A stretch of DNA of 64,000 bases, taken from positions 65,066,797 to 65,130,796 of the forward strand of contig CM055092.1 in NCBI GenBank assembly GCA_029204225.1, in the 5' to 3' direction. This document shows positions 26,697-37,515 of the stretch, piece by piece; the first letter of the stretch is position 1, and the number at the start of each line of letters is the position of its first letter. This stretch comes from Diphasiastrum complanatum (Eukaryota > Streptophyta > Lycopodiopsida > Lycopodiales > Lycopodiaceae). The position numbers and the translations under genes are program-made. The notes beneath the pieces were generated by a model that was not told the origin of the DNA, ran no database searches, and saw only the letters and a list, made by a program, of their open reading frames with translations.

Positions 26697-28332
26697 AAAA
26701 ACATCATAATAGAAAAATGAAATAACATATGAAGCCTAAAAAACTCTTTACCACCACAATCCATCACAACTAGATGAGGTTCACTATGAGGCATATCATG
26801 ACAACTTCAATAGTGGCATGATGAGAGGACATGCGAGGTATATTAGTGCAACTCTAGTAGAGGCAAGACAAGGGGGCAATCTAATCATAATATACAAAAG
26901 ATTGAGCCCATTCAAATGTAATTTGTGAGCTTTAGAAGATTCTTCTTGAAGGTACAAATGTAGAGAAATTTTTAATTGCTCGCCATTTTCATGATGTTCT
27001 ATCCAAGAGGCATACTCCAAATCCTCATATTCCATCCAATAATTCTAATTATTTTCATATACTATTCATGAGACTCAAGTATTTTCGAGACACCAAAATT
27101 ATGACCACTAAGATTGACATCCTAAACATTTTCGGATTAAATATTAGTTAATGGCTAGGATAATGCAATCTTCATCATCCAATTTTGTGAGTCAAGGTGA
27201 TTGACATGGTTGGTCCCCCAATAAGAGACATGGTGGTGAAGATCTCCTTTCCTCTTCTTGAGGAAGGTATTCCACATATCAAACATATAAGACACAAAAA
27301 GACAGCTATGCTCATACTAGGGTCTTGCATGGCTCAAGATCCCTCTCACATATGTACATACTTCTTACTAGGAAGCAAAAGTTGAGTAAAGGCAATTGAT
27401 TCAAGTGGTTGGTCCCCTTTAATCCGAAGAGGTTGGATCACTTTTCTACCACCCCTTTGATGTCTACTAGGGAAAAGATAAGACATTCGCTTATGTTGGA
27501 TTTATATCCTCTCCATCCCTATCTCTCTGCTAATTTAGATCCATTTACTAGCTATTGTAAATACTTGTAAAAAACATCATAATAGAAAAATGAAATAACA
27601 TATGAAGCCTACAAAACTTTTTACCACCACAATCCATCACAACTAGATGAGGTTCACTATGAGGCATATCATGACAACTTCAATAGTGGCATGATGAGAG
27701 GACATGCGAGGTATATTAGTGCAACTCTAGTAGAGGCAAGACAATGGGGCAATCTAATCATAATATACAAAAGATTGAGCACATTCAAATGTAATCTGTG
27801 AGCTTTAGAAGATTCTTCTTGAAGTTACAAAAATAGAGAAATTTTTGATTGCTCGCCATTTTCATGATGTTCTATCCAAGAGGCATACTCCAAATCCTCA
27901 TATTCCATCCAATAATTCTAATTATTTTCATATACTATCCACGAGACTCAAGTATTTTCGAGACACCAAAATTATGTCCACTAAGATTGACATCCTAAAC
28001 ATTTTCGGATTAAATATCAGTTAATGGCTAGGATAATGCAATTTTCATCATCCAATTTTGTGAGTCAAGGTGATTGACATGGTTGGTCCCCCAATAAGAG
28101 ACATGGTGGTGAAGATCTCATTTTCTCCACTTGAGGAAGGTATTCCACATATCAAACATATAAGACACAAAAAGACAGCTATGCTCATACTAGGGTCTTT
28201 CATGGCTCAAGATCCCTCTCGCATGTGTACATACTTCTTACTAGTAAGCAAAAGTTGAGTAAAGGCAATTCATTCAAGTGGTTGGGCCCCTTTAGTCTGA
28301 AGAGGTTGGATCACTTTTCTACCACCCCTTCA
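26697..28332. repeat. Tandem duplication of an 873-bp segment (left arm only)
   Basis: 26,697-27,569 is repeated at 27,570-28,332, with CATCATAATAG at 26,702 and 27,575. The first copy ends inside the old LTR (about 110 bp of it, from 27,461), then jumps back to the start of the unit in an A-rich run. The right arm has one copy (about 54,540-55,300). The few substitutions between the two copies point to a fairly late event. Confidence 0.9.
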
Positions 28333-29274
28333 TTAGGGCCCTTTTTGGACTCAAAACGGGCCTCTTCACTAATTATAATTAGTGTTACATGTGTACCAAT
28401 AAGAGAGTGACAATTGAGATGGAATGGTCCATATGACATGGCACATCCAATGGTGTAGATTGGATCTTTAAATTCTAACTCACCCACTAACCCTCCTCTA
28501 ACTGGACCTCCTCAACTCACATCAATGATAGTATTGCAATGGTACACTTACTATTTTTTCAAGCACTTCAAATAATCTATTTTTTAACTCAAGAATGAGA
28601 AAAAAGGGGGCCCAATATTTTTTTGGGCCCCCATTTTGAAAAACAAATTCAAAAAACAAATAAGAGGCATGGGGGCTTGAAAATGACAAGGCCCCCGCCT
28701 CTCCGCCCCCCCCATCTCCATGTTCTCTCCACTCCAGGCCGCTGGCCCGGGTTAGTGCGCAAACTCCGGAGGCCGCCACCCACCCCCATAAACCCCCCCT
28801 CCCTCCCCCTAGGCACATAGAGTGAGGGAGGTGGGGGGCGCAGGCGCGTTGCGCACTGACCCGGGCCAGCGGCTCGGAGTGCGCACTATGTACACAACTT
28901 GGGGGGGGGGGGGGGGGGGGGCTTGTCATTTTCAAGCCCCCCTCCCTCTCATTTTCTTTTTGAATTTGTTTTTCAAAATGGGGGCCCAAAGAAATATTGG
29001 GCCCCCTTTTTTCTCATTCTGAGTTAACTATATTAACTTTTGAAGGCCTTGAAGAGTGAAAGTCTTCATTGGATTCAAATTTTTTTGGCTACATTAAGAT
29101 CATGTGTCCTTGATTTATTACACTAGGCTTACTGAAGCCTATTGAGGTGTGAGTTAACCCATGATAAACCCAAGGTGAACTGCCATGTAGGACAATTAAT
29201 GAGTTAATTAATCCTAATTAGCAAACACGTTTAGGCAAGGAAGAGGCCCTTTTTGAGTTCAAAAAGGGCCCTAA
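28333..29274. mobile_element. 942-bp foldback element
   Basis: The ends are inverted (TTAGGGCCCTTTTTG... and its complement). Inside, 28,580-28,700 pairs with about 28,920-29,030, and a GC-rich core (GGCCGCTGGCCCGGGTTAG... against its complement near 28,855-28,880) pairs as well, so most of the element can fold on itself. A run of about 19 G lies near 28,902-28,920. Open frames here are only mirror images of the hairpin. The empty site is seen in the first tandem copy (27,451-27,466) and in the right arm (about 54,540). The insertion point is within about 3 bases of the old LTR's first base. The target duplication is unclear. Confidence 0.85.
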
Positions 29275-29276
29275 GG

Positions 29277-30214
29277 TGATGTCTACTAGGGAAAAGATAA
29301 GACATTCATAAACTTATGTTGGATTTATATCCTCTCCATCCCTATCTCTCTGCTAATCTAGATCCATTTACTAGCTGTTGTAAATACTTGTACACTTGCA
29401 TATTCTCTGTAGAAATACACTTGTTTTCTGATAGTCTACAAAAATACAAAAAGATCAGTGACAATGTTTCCTCGATTGTTCGAACACCTTCATCTATTCG
29501 ATCATCTTTGATTATTCGGTCATCCTCGATAGTTCGACATCCTCGAATAATCGGCCATAATCCGACTACCGACAGATCAACAAGTACATTGAATCGCGCT
29601 CGGACAAAATCTCTAACTGAATTAGATATTGTCTGAAGGCAGTCGACTGCCAACATCACATAGTGCCTTAATAATCTTAATTGTAAACTATTGTTGCTCG
29701 GTTAGCTCCTAAAGACATTGTAGCGATCAATTGAACATGTAAAGCGCAATTGTTTTGTTCTTTTTCTCTGTTATTACGGAGTATTATTTCAGAAAGAACA
29801 CGACTTTGACTACATTCAAACCGTATCTATTCGGGACTGAATAATCAACGTTCTAGTAATCTAGGTTGTGTATATTGTGATTGATGCTCAGTTTTATTCA
29901 TTTTCAGATTATTTCTTGCTAGCAGATGAACATATTTGTAGATTAAATTATTCGTATGACTGATAGATTATGTTGATTTGTTGCTCTAATTCCCACACCT
30001 AATATGCTTCCGCAAAGCTAAAGCTGAAATCGATGTAATTCGTGCATGGCTATGGAATCGATTGTATCGATCCAGTGTTTTTGAAGTTGTGATCAAGTAG
30101 GACAGACCTCAAACTATTGAAATTGGTCTGAATATGATAGACATCATTGCATGCACCGAGGATTTCCACTCGCTTCCTTGTGTCATGACACGTAGACCTC
30201 ACCGAACCCCAACA
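29277..30214 (+). repeat. Old copia-type 5' LTR, left arm
   Basis: Begins TGATGTCTACTAGGG and ends CCCCAACA, directly followed by TGGTATCAGAGTT, the usual primer-binding site complementary to initiator Met-tRNA. The length is 938 bp; the right-arm equivalent is 934 bp. No matching 3' LTR was found in either arm. Confidence 0.85.
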
Positions 30215-30227
30215 TGGTATCAGAGTT
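30215..30227 (+). other. tRNA-iMet primer-binding site of old copia element
   Basis: TGGTATCAGAGTT immediately follows the LTR end CA. Confidence 0.85.
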
Positions 30228-30948
30228 GTAATATCTACTCTGTGATTTTTTTGAAGTGGACTTAGAGCTTACATTATTAGAACGATTGTTTTGATAAAGA
30301 GCAAAAATTTGTTGTAATTATTTCCAGTCATATAATCTACTATCTACATACACTCATCCTAAACTTTCAAATGGATTCGCAATCACAGTCTATTCTAATG
30401 GTAGAGAAACTCGATGGTTCGAATTACCATCTATGGAAATTCAAGATGAGAGTAGTACTGGTGGCCAAGGAGCTTTAGAAAATAGTCGTTGAAACCGAAC
30501 TACTTTCCAGTGTCGATGAGCAAGGCATTTCCACATGGAAGCTCAAGGATGGCAAGGCATTTGCCTTGATTACCCTTAACATCTCCGACATACAGATTGG
30601 CCACATCAGACTAGCCCAATCTTCGAAAGAGGCTTGGGATATATTGAACACATTATACTAAGTGAGGGATGTCACTTAAAAGGTGCATTTGAGGAGAAAA
30701 TTCTTCTCACTTAGAATGTCAGAAAGTGATTATGTTCAGAATCACATTAATCAGTTCAAGACTCTATTAGAGCAGATGGCGGTAATAGGTTCCATGATTG
30801 AAGACTCTGAAGTTGTAATGACCTTAATGTCTAGCCTACCTTCCTCATATGAAAACTGGGTGATGATGATTTCCACACACTCAGATATTACATTGTCCAA
30901 AGTCATAATCATATTGTTGCAAGAGGAGACAAGAAGGAATGGAGTATC

Positions 30949-31601
30949 TGTGAAAAACTCAGATCCAAAAGATGCTAAAGTTTCATAAAGATCTTGGCCA
31001 TGGAAGTTATGCACATCTAGATTGAAAAAATGATAGAAATTGTGATGTTAAGCATACTAAACATCAACTAAACATCAAGATCTGATCATAAGCTTCCACA
31101 AACAGAAACTTGCTGTCCCTGTCCGTACTTCAGAGCCTACAACCTGCATTTCACACGTGTGAAGCCATAGCAACAAAGAAATCACAATTCTAGTGGCTAG
31201 AATGCAAGATATGAACAAAAAAGTGAGAGAGAAGAAGATGGATCTTCAAAGAGCATAACATTCATTCAATAGAATGAAAATGAGATGTGTACATACTCGT
31301 GGAGATGGCTATTTATAGCAGCCATAGTGCCTCTTGGCCACTTGTCTTATGATAGGCTAAAATTGGGGTCCAATAGGATTCACCCATCTACCTAGAAATT
31401 TGGTCAAATAGGAATGCACCAAATTATGAGCCAATAGAAGAGCTCCACACTCGACCTCCTCTAATTAATGTGACCTCAAAAGTAGTGTACACATACTTTG
31501 GGCCTCTACATACATGTATGAACCTATCTCTAACTTTTATTTGGCCATAGGCCTACAAAATCTCAAGTTAGGAAAATACTACTAGTTGACAATTTTTCAC
31601 A
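30949..31601 (-). repeat. Copia 1 3' LTR
   Basis: 653 bp. The polyprotein stop codon (31,599-31,597) lies inside its first bases, and the polypurine tract GAAGAGGGAG sits just upstream in the element's sense (about 31,602-31,612). Confidence 0.95.
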
Positions 31602-34600
31602 CTCCCTCTTCAACTAGTTTTAGCATAGATTTAGAGAGTACACCAAGACTTGTTCTATGCTTGAAAAATAAGTCCTTTCCCAATGCTTTGGTAAAGATAT
31701 CAGCCACACATTCCTTTGATGGGACATGTTCAAGCTTGATCTCTTTTGCCAACACTTGTTCTCTCACAAAATGATAAGCCACCTCGATATGTTTGCTCCT
31801 TGCATGGAAAACCGGATTGCTTGCTAGACTTTGGGCTGAAAGGTTGTCACAAAAGATGATTGGACTCTCTGAAAAATCCAGCAAATGAAGCTCCATAATC
31901 ATCCTCTTGATCCACACCATCTCCTTTGTGCATGATGTCAAAGCTTTGTACTCGGCCTCACTAGAAGAAAGTGATATAGTTGCTTGTTTCTTCGACATCC
32001 ATGAGATAGCTCCATCACCTATGAAAATAGCATGTGCATTTATGGATTTTCTATCCATAAGGTCTCCTGCAAAATCTGAATCTGAAAAACCAAATAAGTT
32101 AGGTGATGATCCTCTATAAACAATGCCAAAATCTTTTGTTCCCGAGATGTATCTCAAGATCCTCTTTCCTAGTTTCCAATGTTCTATGCTAGGATCTTGC
32201 ATGAATTGGCTTAATCTACCAACACAATAAGATAAATCAGGTCTTGTGATGGTTAGATATATAAGAGAACCTATTAGCTTCCTATAGAGAGTAATGTCCT
32301 TGAAGGATCTTTCATTACCTCTTATAGTTAGCTTTACATGTGATTCCATAGGTGTATCAATAGGATTTGCATCTACCATATGAAATCTATTGAGAATAGA
32401 AATAGCATACTTCTCTTGTGAAATAAAAGTGATTTGAGAAGTTCTAATTACTTCTATTCCTAAGATATAGCTCAAAAGACCAAGATCATGCACTTCAAAT
32501 TCCTTTTTTAGTGCTTTCTTGATATCTTCTATATCTTCCTTGTTCCCTCCACTTAAAATAATGTCATCCACATAAATTAGAAGGATTGTAACATCATTAG
32601 CACTAATTCTAAAGTAAAGTGAATGATCATACTCACTCATAGTGAAGTTTTGAGAAAGTAGAAAAGAGTTAAGCCTAGCATACCAACTCCTTGGTGCTTG
32701 CTTAAGACCATACAAACTTTTTTGTAGAAAACACACATGATTAGGCTTGCTATGAGAAACATAGCTCTCGGGTTGCTCCATGTAGACTTCCTCTTCAAGA
32801 TCACCATTCAAGAAAGCATTAGAAATGTCTAATTGCCAAAGATCCCATCCATAAAGAGTTGCAAGGGAAATGATTACTCTTATGCTCACCATCTTTGCCA
32901 CGGGTGCAAAGGTTTCCTCATAGTCAATGCCATGCTCTTGAGCATAACCTTTAGCCACCAACCTTGCCTTCAACTTGTTGATAGATCCATCTTGATTTGT
33001 CTTTACCTTGAAGATCCATTTGCATCCAATTGCACTTTTGCCCTTTGGAAGCTCCACCAATCTCCATGTGTTGTTCTTCATAAGTGCTTCAAACTCAAGA
33101 TCCATTGCTTGGATCCATTCCTCTTTTTGCCTTGCTTCATCTACACATGAAGGTACATCAAAAGAAGTTAGGAAAGCATAGTTGGATCCATCCACCACTT
33201 GCTTACCTTTGCCATCATAAGTGAGCCTTGAGGGTTTCACTTTATGCCTTGGAGTTCTCCTTGGAATTTGACTTGAAGAGGCTTCTTCATCATCCACATC
33301 CAATGTGTCATCAACTCCATTGTCATCAAGCACATTAGTTGCAACAACACCATCATCACTTGAAACAACTTTTGGAATGTTACTTTCATCAAAAATGACA
33401 TCCCTACTTGTGAACACTTTCTTGATTGAAGGAACATAAATCCTATATGCTTTGCTTACTTCACTATAACCAACAAAAATGCCCTTTCTTGAAGATGGAT
33501 CCTCCTTAGTTCTATCATCAAGAGTAATGTTGAAGTAGCAAATGCATCCAAAAGTTCTTAGAAACTTGACATTAGGCTTCGTACCAAACAAAGCTTCAAA
33601 AGGGGTTTTTCCTTCCAATACAACACTTGGCCATCTATTGCATAGGAAATTTGCACACAACAAAGCATCACTCCAAAAAGGTTTAGGAAGATTAGCATTC
33701 AATCTCATTGCCTTTGCACTCTCACACAAGGTTCTATTCTTCCTCTCGGCCACTCCATTTTGTTGTGGTGTTCTTGGACATGTGTACTCCCTCTTGATCC
33801 CATGCTCATCGCAAAAGGCTTTGAATTTGTTAGAAATGTATTCACCACCATTGTCGCTCCTCAAGCATTTGATTTTGGTTGTAAATTGAGTCTCAATAGC
33901 AACTTTGAATTTGACAAACACATCAAACACCTCATCCTTGCTCTTTAGTAGATAAACCCAACAAAATCTACTAAAATCATCAATGAAAGTTACATACATC
34001 TTAGCACCTCCATTGCTAATTGTAGTAACACCATGAATATCCGAATGCAAGAGAGAAAAAGGCATCTTAGATCTAGATATAGATCTAGTATATGGCAATC
34101 TATGTGATTTAGACAAAGCACATTCTTCACAAACATGATTCAAGCAAGTAAGAGACTTGGGAAGTCCCCTTACTACCTCCTTTTTGGCTATTACCTCCAA
34201 GGCCTTGTAGTTGAGATGTCCCATCCTTTTATGCCATACCTCTTGAATTGACATTTGTTCATTTGCCATGCATCCAACTTGGTTAGCAACAACACATGCA
34301 TCAAGCTTGAACAATTTCCCTTGCCTTTTCCCTTTTGCAATGATACTACACCCCTTTTTGATCAAGCAAGCATCACCATCAAACTCAACTTTGAATCCTT
34401 TGTCAAGCATTTGGCTTACACTAAGTAAGTTCTTGGTAATGGATGGAATGAGCAAAACATCTTTCAATTCTATATTCCTATTTGTAGAAAGTGAAATAGG
34501 AATTGTGCCAATCCCCTTGATTGTACACTCACCATCATTTGCGGTATAGATTACCTTCCTATCACCATCAAATGCCATTAAAGATGAAAAATACTCTTTA

Positions 34601-35547
34601 TGATATGTCATATGAGAAGTGGCTCCACTATCAATCCACCAAGGATCAATGTCTCCATGATTAGCCAACAAGCAAGATGACATAACAAAAGCATCATTTG
34701 AAAGAAGCTCATCCCCACCCTCATCAATAGTTAGATTGGTTTGCTTTTCCCCTTGATCCCTCTTTTTCTTGAAACAATCACTAGCAAAATGCCCTTTGAC
34801 TCCACAATAGAAACATTTTAGCTTAGATCTATCCTTCTTTTTGCCAAAAGTAGAGTGCTCACCTTGGTCTTGCCCTTTAGACCAATTGCTTTTACCTTTG
34901 CCCTTGAACTTGCCTTTAGAGAACATTGCCTCCTCTTCTCCTCCTTGAGATGTAGAAGATGCTCCCACTCTTGCTTGCAACCTGAATTCTTCAGCCAACA
35001 AGACCTCTTGCAAGTCTCCAACACTTGGTAAACATTTTTGGATAGCATAACTTTGAACAAGATTAGCATGATCATCCAACAAGCCATTGAGAATCACTTG
35101 AACAAGCTCCTCATTATTTATGCCATCATTAATGCATGCTAACTCATCATTCAATGCTTTAACTCTCAAAACAAAAGCATGTCCACTCTCACTCTTCTTT
35201 TGCATACAAGAAAAGATTTGCCTTCTTAAAGTCAACACTCTAGAAGTAGACTTGGATTCATAAACCTTCTTCAAGGCTTCCCAAGCTTCACTAGATGATG
35301 TGCACTTACCAACCTCTTTGATAAGCTCATTTGTCACATTCATCTTGATCATGTGAAGGGCTTTCTTTGCCCTCTTGTCATACCTCAATTGTTCTTGAGG
35401 TGCCAAAGGTCTCTCCTCCACACCTACAACAATATCCATCAACTCATTCATCTCAAGCAAAGACTCCATCCTTACTTTCCAAGTAGAATAGTTGAGGGAG
35501 GTAAGCCTATCATTGCTTTCCAACATGTAGCCTCCATTTGTAGCCAT
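31597..35547 (-). CDS. Ty1/copia Gag-Pol polyprotein (copia 1)
   Basis: 1316 codons without a stop, the full length expected for copia. Domains in order: UBN2-type gag (about 1-200); zinc knuckle CFYCGVKGHFASDC (245-258); aspartic protease WWIDSGATSHM (active Asp 306); GAG-pre-integrase HKRMGHLNY and CEECALSKSH (about 437-482); integrase with Asp503 (HSDIHG), Asp565 (RSDNGGEY) and Glu601 (GVAERKNR); reverse transcriptase with CKWIFKVK (about 842) and YVDD (992-995); RNase H with SDSDFAGD (about 1155) and SSSEAEY (about 1194-1200). All catalytic residues checked are present. The last codons overlap the polypurine tract and the stop falls in the 3' LTR. It copies its RNA into DNA and integrates it. 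Many short ORFs on the opposite strand are shadows of this frame. Confidence 0.97.
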   Translation of the reverse strand: MATNGGYMLESNDRLTSLNYSTWKVRMESLLEMNELMDIVVGVEERPLAPQEQLRYDKRAKKALHMIKMNVTNELIKEVGKCTSSSEAWEALKKVYESKSTSRVLTLRRQIFSCMQKKSESGHAFVLRVKALNDELACINDGINNEELVQVILNGLLDDHANLVQSYAIQKCLPSVGDLQEVLLAEEFRLQARVGASSTSQGGEEEAMFSKGKFKGKGKSNWSKGQDQGEHSTFGKKKDRSKLKCFYCGVKGHFASDCFKKKRDQGEKQTNLTIDEGGDELLSNDAFVMSSCLLANHGDIDPWWIDSGATSHMTYHKEYFSSLMAFDGDRKVIYTANDGECTIKGIGTIPISLSTNRNIELKDVLLIPSITKNLLSVSQMLDKGFKVEFDGDACLIKKGCSIIAKGKRQGKLFKLDACVVANQVGCMANEQMSIQEVWHKRMGHLNYKALEVIAKKEVVRGLPKSLTCLNHVCEECALSKSHRLPYTRSISRSKMPFSLLHSDIHGVTTISNGGAKMYVTFIDDFSRFCWVYLLKSKDEVFDVFVKFKVAIETQFTTKIKCLRSDNGGEYISNKFKAFCDEHGIKREYTCPRTPQQNGVAERKNRTLCESAKAMRLNANLPKPFWSDALLCANFLCNRWPSVVLEGKTPFEALFGTKPNVKFLRTFGCICYFNITLDDRTKEDPSSRKGIFVGYSEVSKAYRIYVPSIKKVFTSRDVIFDESNIPKVVSSDDGVVATNVLDDNGVDDTLDVDDEEASSSQIPRRTPRHKVKPSRLTYDGKGKQVVDGSNYAFLTSFDVPSCVDEARQKEEWIQAMDLEFEALMKNNTWRLVELPKGKSAIGCKWIFKVKTNQDGSINKLKARLVAKGYAQEHGIDYEETFAPVAKMVSIRVIISLATLYGWDLWQLDISNAFLNGDLEEEVYMEQPESYVSHSKPNHVCFLQKSLYGLKQAPRSWYARLNSFLLSQNFTMSEYDHSLYFRISANDVTILLIYVDDIILSGGNKEDIEDIKKALKKEFEVHDLGLLSYILGIEVIRTSQITFISQEKYAISILNRFHMVDANPIDTPMESHVKLTIRGNERSFKDITLYRKLIGSLIYLTITRPDLSYCVGRLSQFMQDPSIEHWKLGKRILRYISGTKDFGIVYRGSSPNLFGFSDSDFAGDLMDRKSINAHAIFIGDGAISWMSKKQATISLSSSEAEYKALTSCTKEMVWIKRMIMELHLLDFSESPIIFCDNLSAQSLASNPVFHARSKHIEVAYHFVREQVLAKEIKLEHVPSKECVADIFTKALGKDLFFKHRTSLGVLSKSMLKLVEEGV

Positions 35548-36144
35548 GTTGCAATGATTGATCTCTGATCTTTGACCTGTTCCAATGCACTAAGCACTCT
35601 CTTGAATCAACAAATGAAACACAAGAAGAAATCACAAAGATTTGGAACCTAAAACCTTACTTTTTCTCTCTTTTCCTCACTTTTTCCTCAATTTTAGCCA
35701 CTAGTTTTATGATTTCTTGATCAAACCAAGACCAAACCTCAATATACTTGCTTTTCCCTCACTCCTAAGATTGAAATACACTCTTGAATCATTCAGCAAA
35801 CTGAAAATCAGAGGGTTACATCAATTTTGAAGTTTTTGACATGAAGAAGCAAGAAATTGAATCAAAAAACTATATGCTAGAATGGAAAACTAATAGGATC
35901 TTGTTGGATCTTGCATCTCCCTCTTTCCAAAACAAATTTTGTCTCCTTATTCTGATAAGTACAGAGGGAATTCGCCCTACTTCAATTGAAATGCATACAA
36001 ATGATGTTTTGATCACAAAGATCCAATTTCTACACATAAATCAACAAGATTTTTAGCTAGAAACTTGATTGGAATGCTACAAAAGCAAACTCGCCCACAA
36101 ATCTCTTCTAAATCTGGCAAAACCTGCACATTTGGCCGCCTAAT
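35548..36144 (-). other. Copia 1 untranslated leader
   Basis: About 0.6 kb lies between the primer-binding site and the polyprotein ATG. No ORF of its own is convincing. Confidence 0.75.
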
Positions 36145-36156
36145 GCTCTGATACCA
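36145..36156 (-). other. tRNA-iMet primer-binding site of copia 1
   Basis: On the minus strand it reads TGGTATCAGAGC, directly after the 5' LTR. Confidence 0.95.
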
Positions 36157-36809
36157 TGTGAAAAACTCAGATCCAAAAGATGCTAAAGTTTCATAAAGAT
36201 CTTGGCCATGGAAGTTATGCACATCTAGATTGAAAAAATGATAGAAATTGTGATGTTAAGCATACTAAACATCAACTAAACATCAAGATCTGATCATAAG
36301 CTTCCACAAACAGAAACTTGCTGTCCCTGTCCGTACTTCAGAGCCTACAACCTGCATTTCACACGTGTGAAGCCATAGCAACAAAGAAATCACAATTCTA
36401 GTGGCTAGAATGCAAGATATGAACAAAAAAGTGAGAGAGAAGAAGATGGATCTTCAAAGAGCATAACATTCATTCAATAGAATGAAAATGAGATGTGTAC
36501 ATACTCGTGGAGATGGCTATTTATAGCAGCCATAGTGCCTCTTGGCCACTTGTCTTATGATAGGCTAAAATTGGGGTCCAATAGGATTCACCCATCTACC
36601 TAGAAATTTGGTCAAATAGGAATGCACCAAATTATGAGCCAATAGAAGAGCTCCACACTCGACCTCCTCTAATTAATGTGACCTCAAAAGTAGTGTACAC
36701 ATACTTTGGGCCTCTACATACATGTATGAACCTATCTCTAACTTTTATTTGGCCATAGGCCTACAAAATCTCAAGTTAGGAAAATACTACTAGTTGACAA
36801 TTTTTCACA
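36157..36809 (-). repeat. Copia 1 5' LTR
   Basis: 653 bp, directly repeated at 30,949-31,601 with no difference noticed. It contains the likely promoter. Confidence 0.95.
36519..36525 (-). promoter_or_regulatory. Probable TATA box of copia 1 5' LTR
   Basis: The minus strand reads CTATAAATAG here, about 360 bp from the inner LTR edge. The same motif is in the 3' LTR at 31,311-31,317. No other TATA-like word in the LTR is as good. Confidence 0.55.
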
Positions 36810-37074
36810 GTATCCTCGTCCTCCATCAATGACGAGGAAGCAACAAAAGAAAAAAGTTGTCAGCCAAACTGATGGCAATCAGAAACAATCATAGAAGACC
36901 CAGAATCAACAACCTACTTAGAACAAGAAGAGACTATTCTACAAGTACTGCAAGAGGATGAACCATGAAATCCAGAACTGTCAGATCTTGAAATTCAACA
37001 ACGACAAGAAGAAATAGTTGGATCAACAAGACCATGCAGCAAACACAAAACAAAAAATCCAAGAAGACGACGAT

Positions 37075-37515
37075 GATGAGCATGAAGCCCTGGAATATTA
37101 GAGGGCTTAATTTCCCTATCTGTCACTCTCTTCTCTTTAACTATCTTTTGTCTCTTCAGCATTCTAACCTTGTGGTTTGTCTTCAATAAACAAAACTAAG
37201 TGGTTTTCTCCTTGACGTACTTACTAAATCTTTTCCCCAAAACTTTAATTACTTCTACACTCCTATTGCCGATATCCAGGAGGTTTGGTGAGTCTTGTTT
37301 TCAGAGACTAGAAACTCGCCTCACATTTCTCTCTCCCTGGTGGTCACGTTAATGTTAGTACTACCTCCAAATGTGAATTTGCCTTTTACATATTCAATAT
37401 TTTCCCCACTCTTGTGGTGACCTCTGGAGTGATAGTTCTCATAACTCCCTTCCTTCTATTCTTGCTGGTGACTTTAATATGTATCTTCACCCTCTCGATG
37501 GTCCCCAACAAATTA
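37075..37515 (+). pseudogene. LINE (non-LTR) endonuclease fragment, left arm
   Basis: Conserved pieces of an APE-type endonuclease are spread over three frames. WNIRGLN starts at 37,091. VVCLQ*TKLS (about 37,163-37,192) is the LQETKL motif with Glu changed to a stop. ILAGDFNMYLHPLDGP (about 37,455-37,505) is the GDFN motif. Several frame changes and stops separate them. There is no reverse transcriptase. The fragment follows the copia gag knuckle directly, so a chimeric or nested insertion is likely. The same junction is in the right arm, so it predates the inverted duplication. Confidence 0.75.

Larger units (their letters stand above)
30949..36809 (-). mobile_element. Complete Ty1/copia LTR retrotransposon (copia 1)
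   Basis: The element has two 653-bp LTRs, 30,949-31,601 and 36,157-36,809, both bounded by TGTGAAAAA...TTTTTCACA-type ends and apparently identical by eye. GTATC flanks it on both sides (30,944-30,948 and 36,810-36,814), a 5-bp target duplication. It encodes one intact polyprotein on the minus strand. The right-arm equivalent site is empty (about 52,870), which dates the insertion after the arms separated. The host sequence is an older copia gag in the opposite orientation. Features together indicate a recent, possibly still autonomous copy. Confidence 0.97.
30371..37070 (+). pseudogene. Old copia gag remnant, split by a younger element
   Basis: The reading starts with ATG at 30,371 (MDSQSQSILMVEKLDGSNYH), shows the LW..WK-like start and UBN2-type gag helices up to 30,943, and resumes after the younger element at 36,815. 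The later part has a degenerate CCHC knuckle (YCKRMNHEIQNC). Stops are present at several positions in the first 110 codons. The right-arm counterpart (53,449-52,763, minus strand) reads a little further without interruption. No protease, integrase or reverse transcriptase from this element follows; it ends where the LINE endonuclease fragment begins, about 37,075. Confidence 0.8.

Noticed and set aside
28522-29022. 155-codon and shorter ORFs with Pro/Gly runs
   Set aside because: They lie wholly within the foldback hairpin and mirror each other on both strands.
31586-35568. Many plus-strand ORFs
   Set aside because: Shadows of the copia 1 polyprotein on the other strand. The same applies to plus-strand frames at 39,462-40,870 (copia 2) and 46,057-46,248 (copia 3).
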